A DNA stretch of 6,050 bases from an uncultured Muribaculaceae bacterium (GTDB lineage Bacteria; Bacteroidota; Bacteroidia; Bacteroidales; Muribaculaceae). The position numbers and the translations under genes are program-made. The notes below the pieces were generated by a model that searched no databases, was not told the DNA's origin, and saw only the letters and a list, made by a program, of their open reading frames with translations. Positions 5,758-6,050 of this stretch are shown here, piece after piece (the first letter of the stretch is position 1; every line of letters begins with the position of its first letter). The DNA lies in NCBI GenBank assembly GCA_910584525.1, contig CAJUAT010000077.1:1-6050 (forward strand). The letters run 5' to 3'.

Positions 5758-6050
5758 TTACCATGTGATAATCTTATCTACAATGTCTTGTTGTTCAGAG
5801 GAAGTGCGACGGAGGTATATGCGTGTCGTTTCGATGCTCTCATGTCCCATGAGGTCTGCGAGCAGTGAAATGTCGTTGAATTTCTCAAGGAAATTCTTTG
5901 CGAAGCGGTGTCGGAACGTGTGTGGATAGATTACTTTTTCGTTGAGGCCAGATTTCTTGGCATAGTTCTTCAGTTGCTGTGAGATACCTCTGGTGGTAAT
6001 CCTCTCACCGAAACGGTTGAGAAATAGGTATCCAGTTGTACGACCTTCAG
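5758..6050 (-). CDS. Tyrosine recombinase / integrase, C-terminal part (5' end outside the window)
   Basis: The minus strand is open from the right edge to TAA at 5760-5758 and encodes 96 residues with no ATG, so this is the 3' end of a longer gene. It carries the C-terminal catalytic residues of tyrosine recombinases: HTFRHRF at 43-49 (the H-x-x-R pair), LMGHESIETT at 66-75 (second His) and the tyrosine nucleophile in TRIYLRR at 75-81. The catalytic half is therefore intact. The family cuts and rejoins DNA at specific sites, as phage or ICE integrases, XerC/D-type resolvases or DNA invertases. The short, tidy end (QDIVDKIITW) is reminiscent of Bacteroidales invertase-type recombinases near variable surface-polysaccharide loci. 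That subgrouping is from memory and uncertain. It is convergent with the acyltransferase. Confidence 0.92.
   Translation of the reverse strand, partial: EGRTTGYLFLNRFGERITTRGISQQLKNYAKKSGLNEKVIYPHTFRHRFAKNFLEKFNDISLLADLMGHESIETTRIYLRRTSSEQQDIVDKIITW

Noticed and set aside
5732..5929. A 65-codon plus-strand frame at the right edge
   Set aside because: It is antisense to the tyrosine recombinase C-terminus and starts inside the hairpin arm.

Overview
The window looks like chromosome from a gut or oral member of the Bacteroidales. The evidence is a BspA-type leucine-rich-repeat surface protein, promoters fitting the Bacteroidetes pattern TTTG-N19-21-TAnnTTTG, a tRNA-His gene without an encoded CCA, and start codons without clear Shine-Dalgarno sequences. 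I cannot place it at genus level.

Layout. Positions 1-262 are a leader with a consensus promoter for a secreted 704-residue BspA-like protein (263-2377, +). A bidirectional hairpin terminator (2423-2456) separates it from a convergent housekeeping block on the minus strand: ruvX/yqgF (3469-3879), then tilS 12 nt downstream (2512-3456). TilS is a short form that stops before the usual C-terminal domain. Upstream of ruvX is a self-contained tRNA-His(GTG) unit with its own consensus promoter (4041-4072) and terminator (3905-3931). Positions 4073-4396 are AT-rich and repeat-bearing with no convincing gene. They are followed by a membrane acyltransferase of the acyltransferase-3 (OafA-like) family ending at 5550. 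After a long hairpin, the right edge holds the 3' end of a tyrosine recombinase on the minus strand (5758-6050). This gene has no ATG inside the window.

Main discovery. The acyltransferase appears to be phase-variable and is OFF in this sequence. A run of nine G (4418-4426) lies inside its 5' coding region. The only conventional upstream start, ATG at 4397, reads through the nine-G tract out of frame and stops at 4466. With ten (or seven) G, the same ATG runs in frame into a 384-residue protein. The recovered N-terminus contains the family's conserved R-X10-H motif (R23/H34). The longest conventional ORF in the sequence as written (GTG 4471) lacks that arginine. A homopolymer sequencing error is the main alternative. 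Either way, the real N-terminus lies upstream of 4471.

How it fits together. The left two-thirds is a core RNA and DNA maintenance block next to a surface protein. The right third resembles an accessory surface-glycan modification locus. There, an envelope acyltransferase with a simple-sequence switch sits beside a recombinase of the kind that in Bacteroidales often works as a DNA invertase at variable surface loci. That pairing of switching mechanisms is inference.
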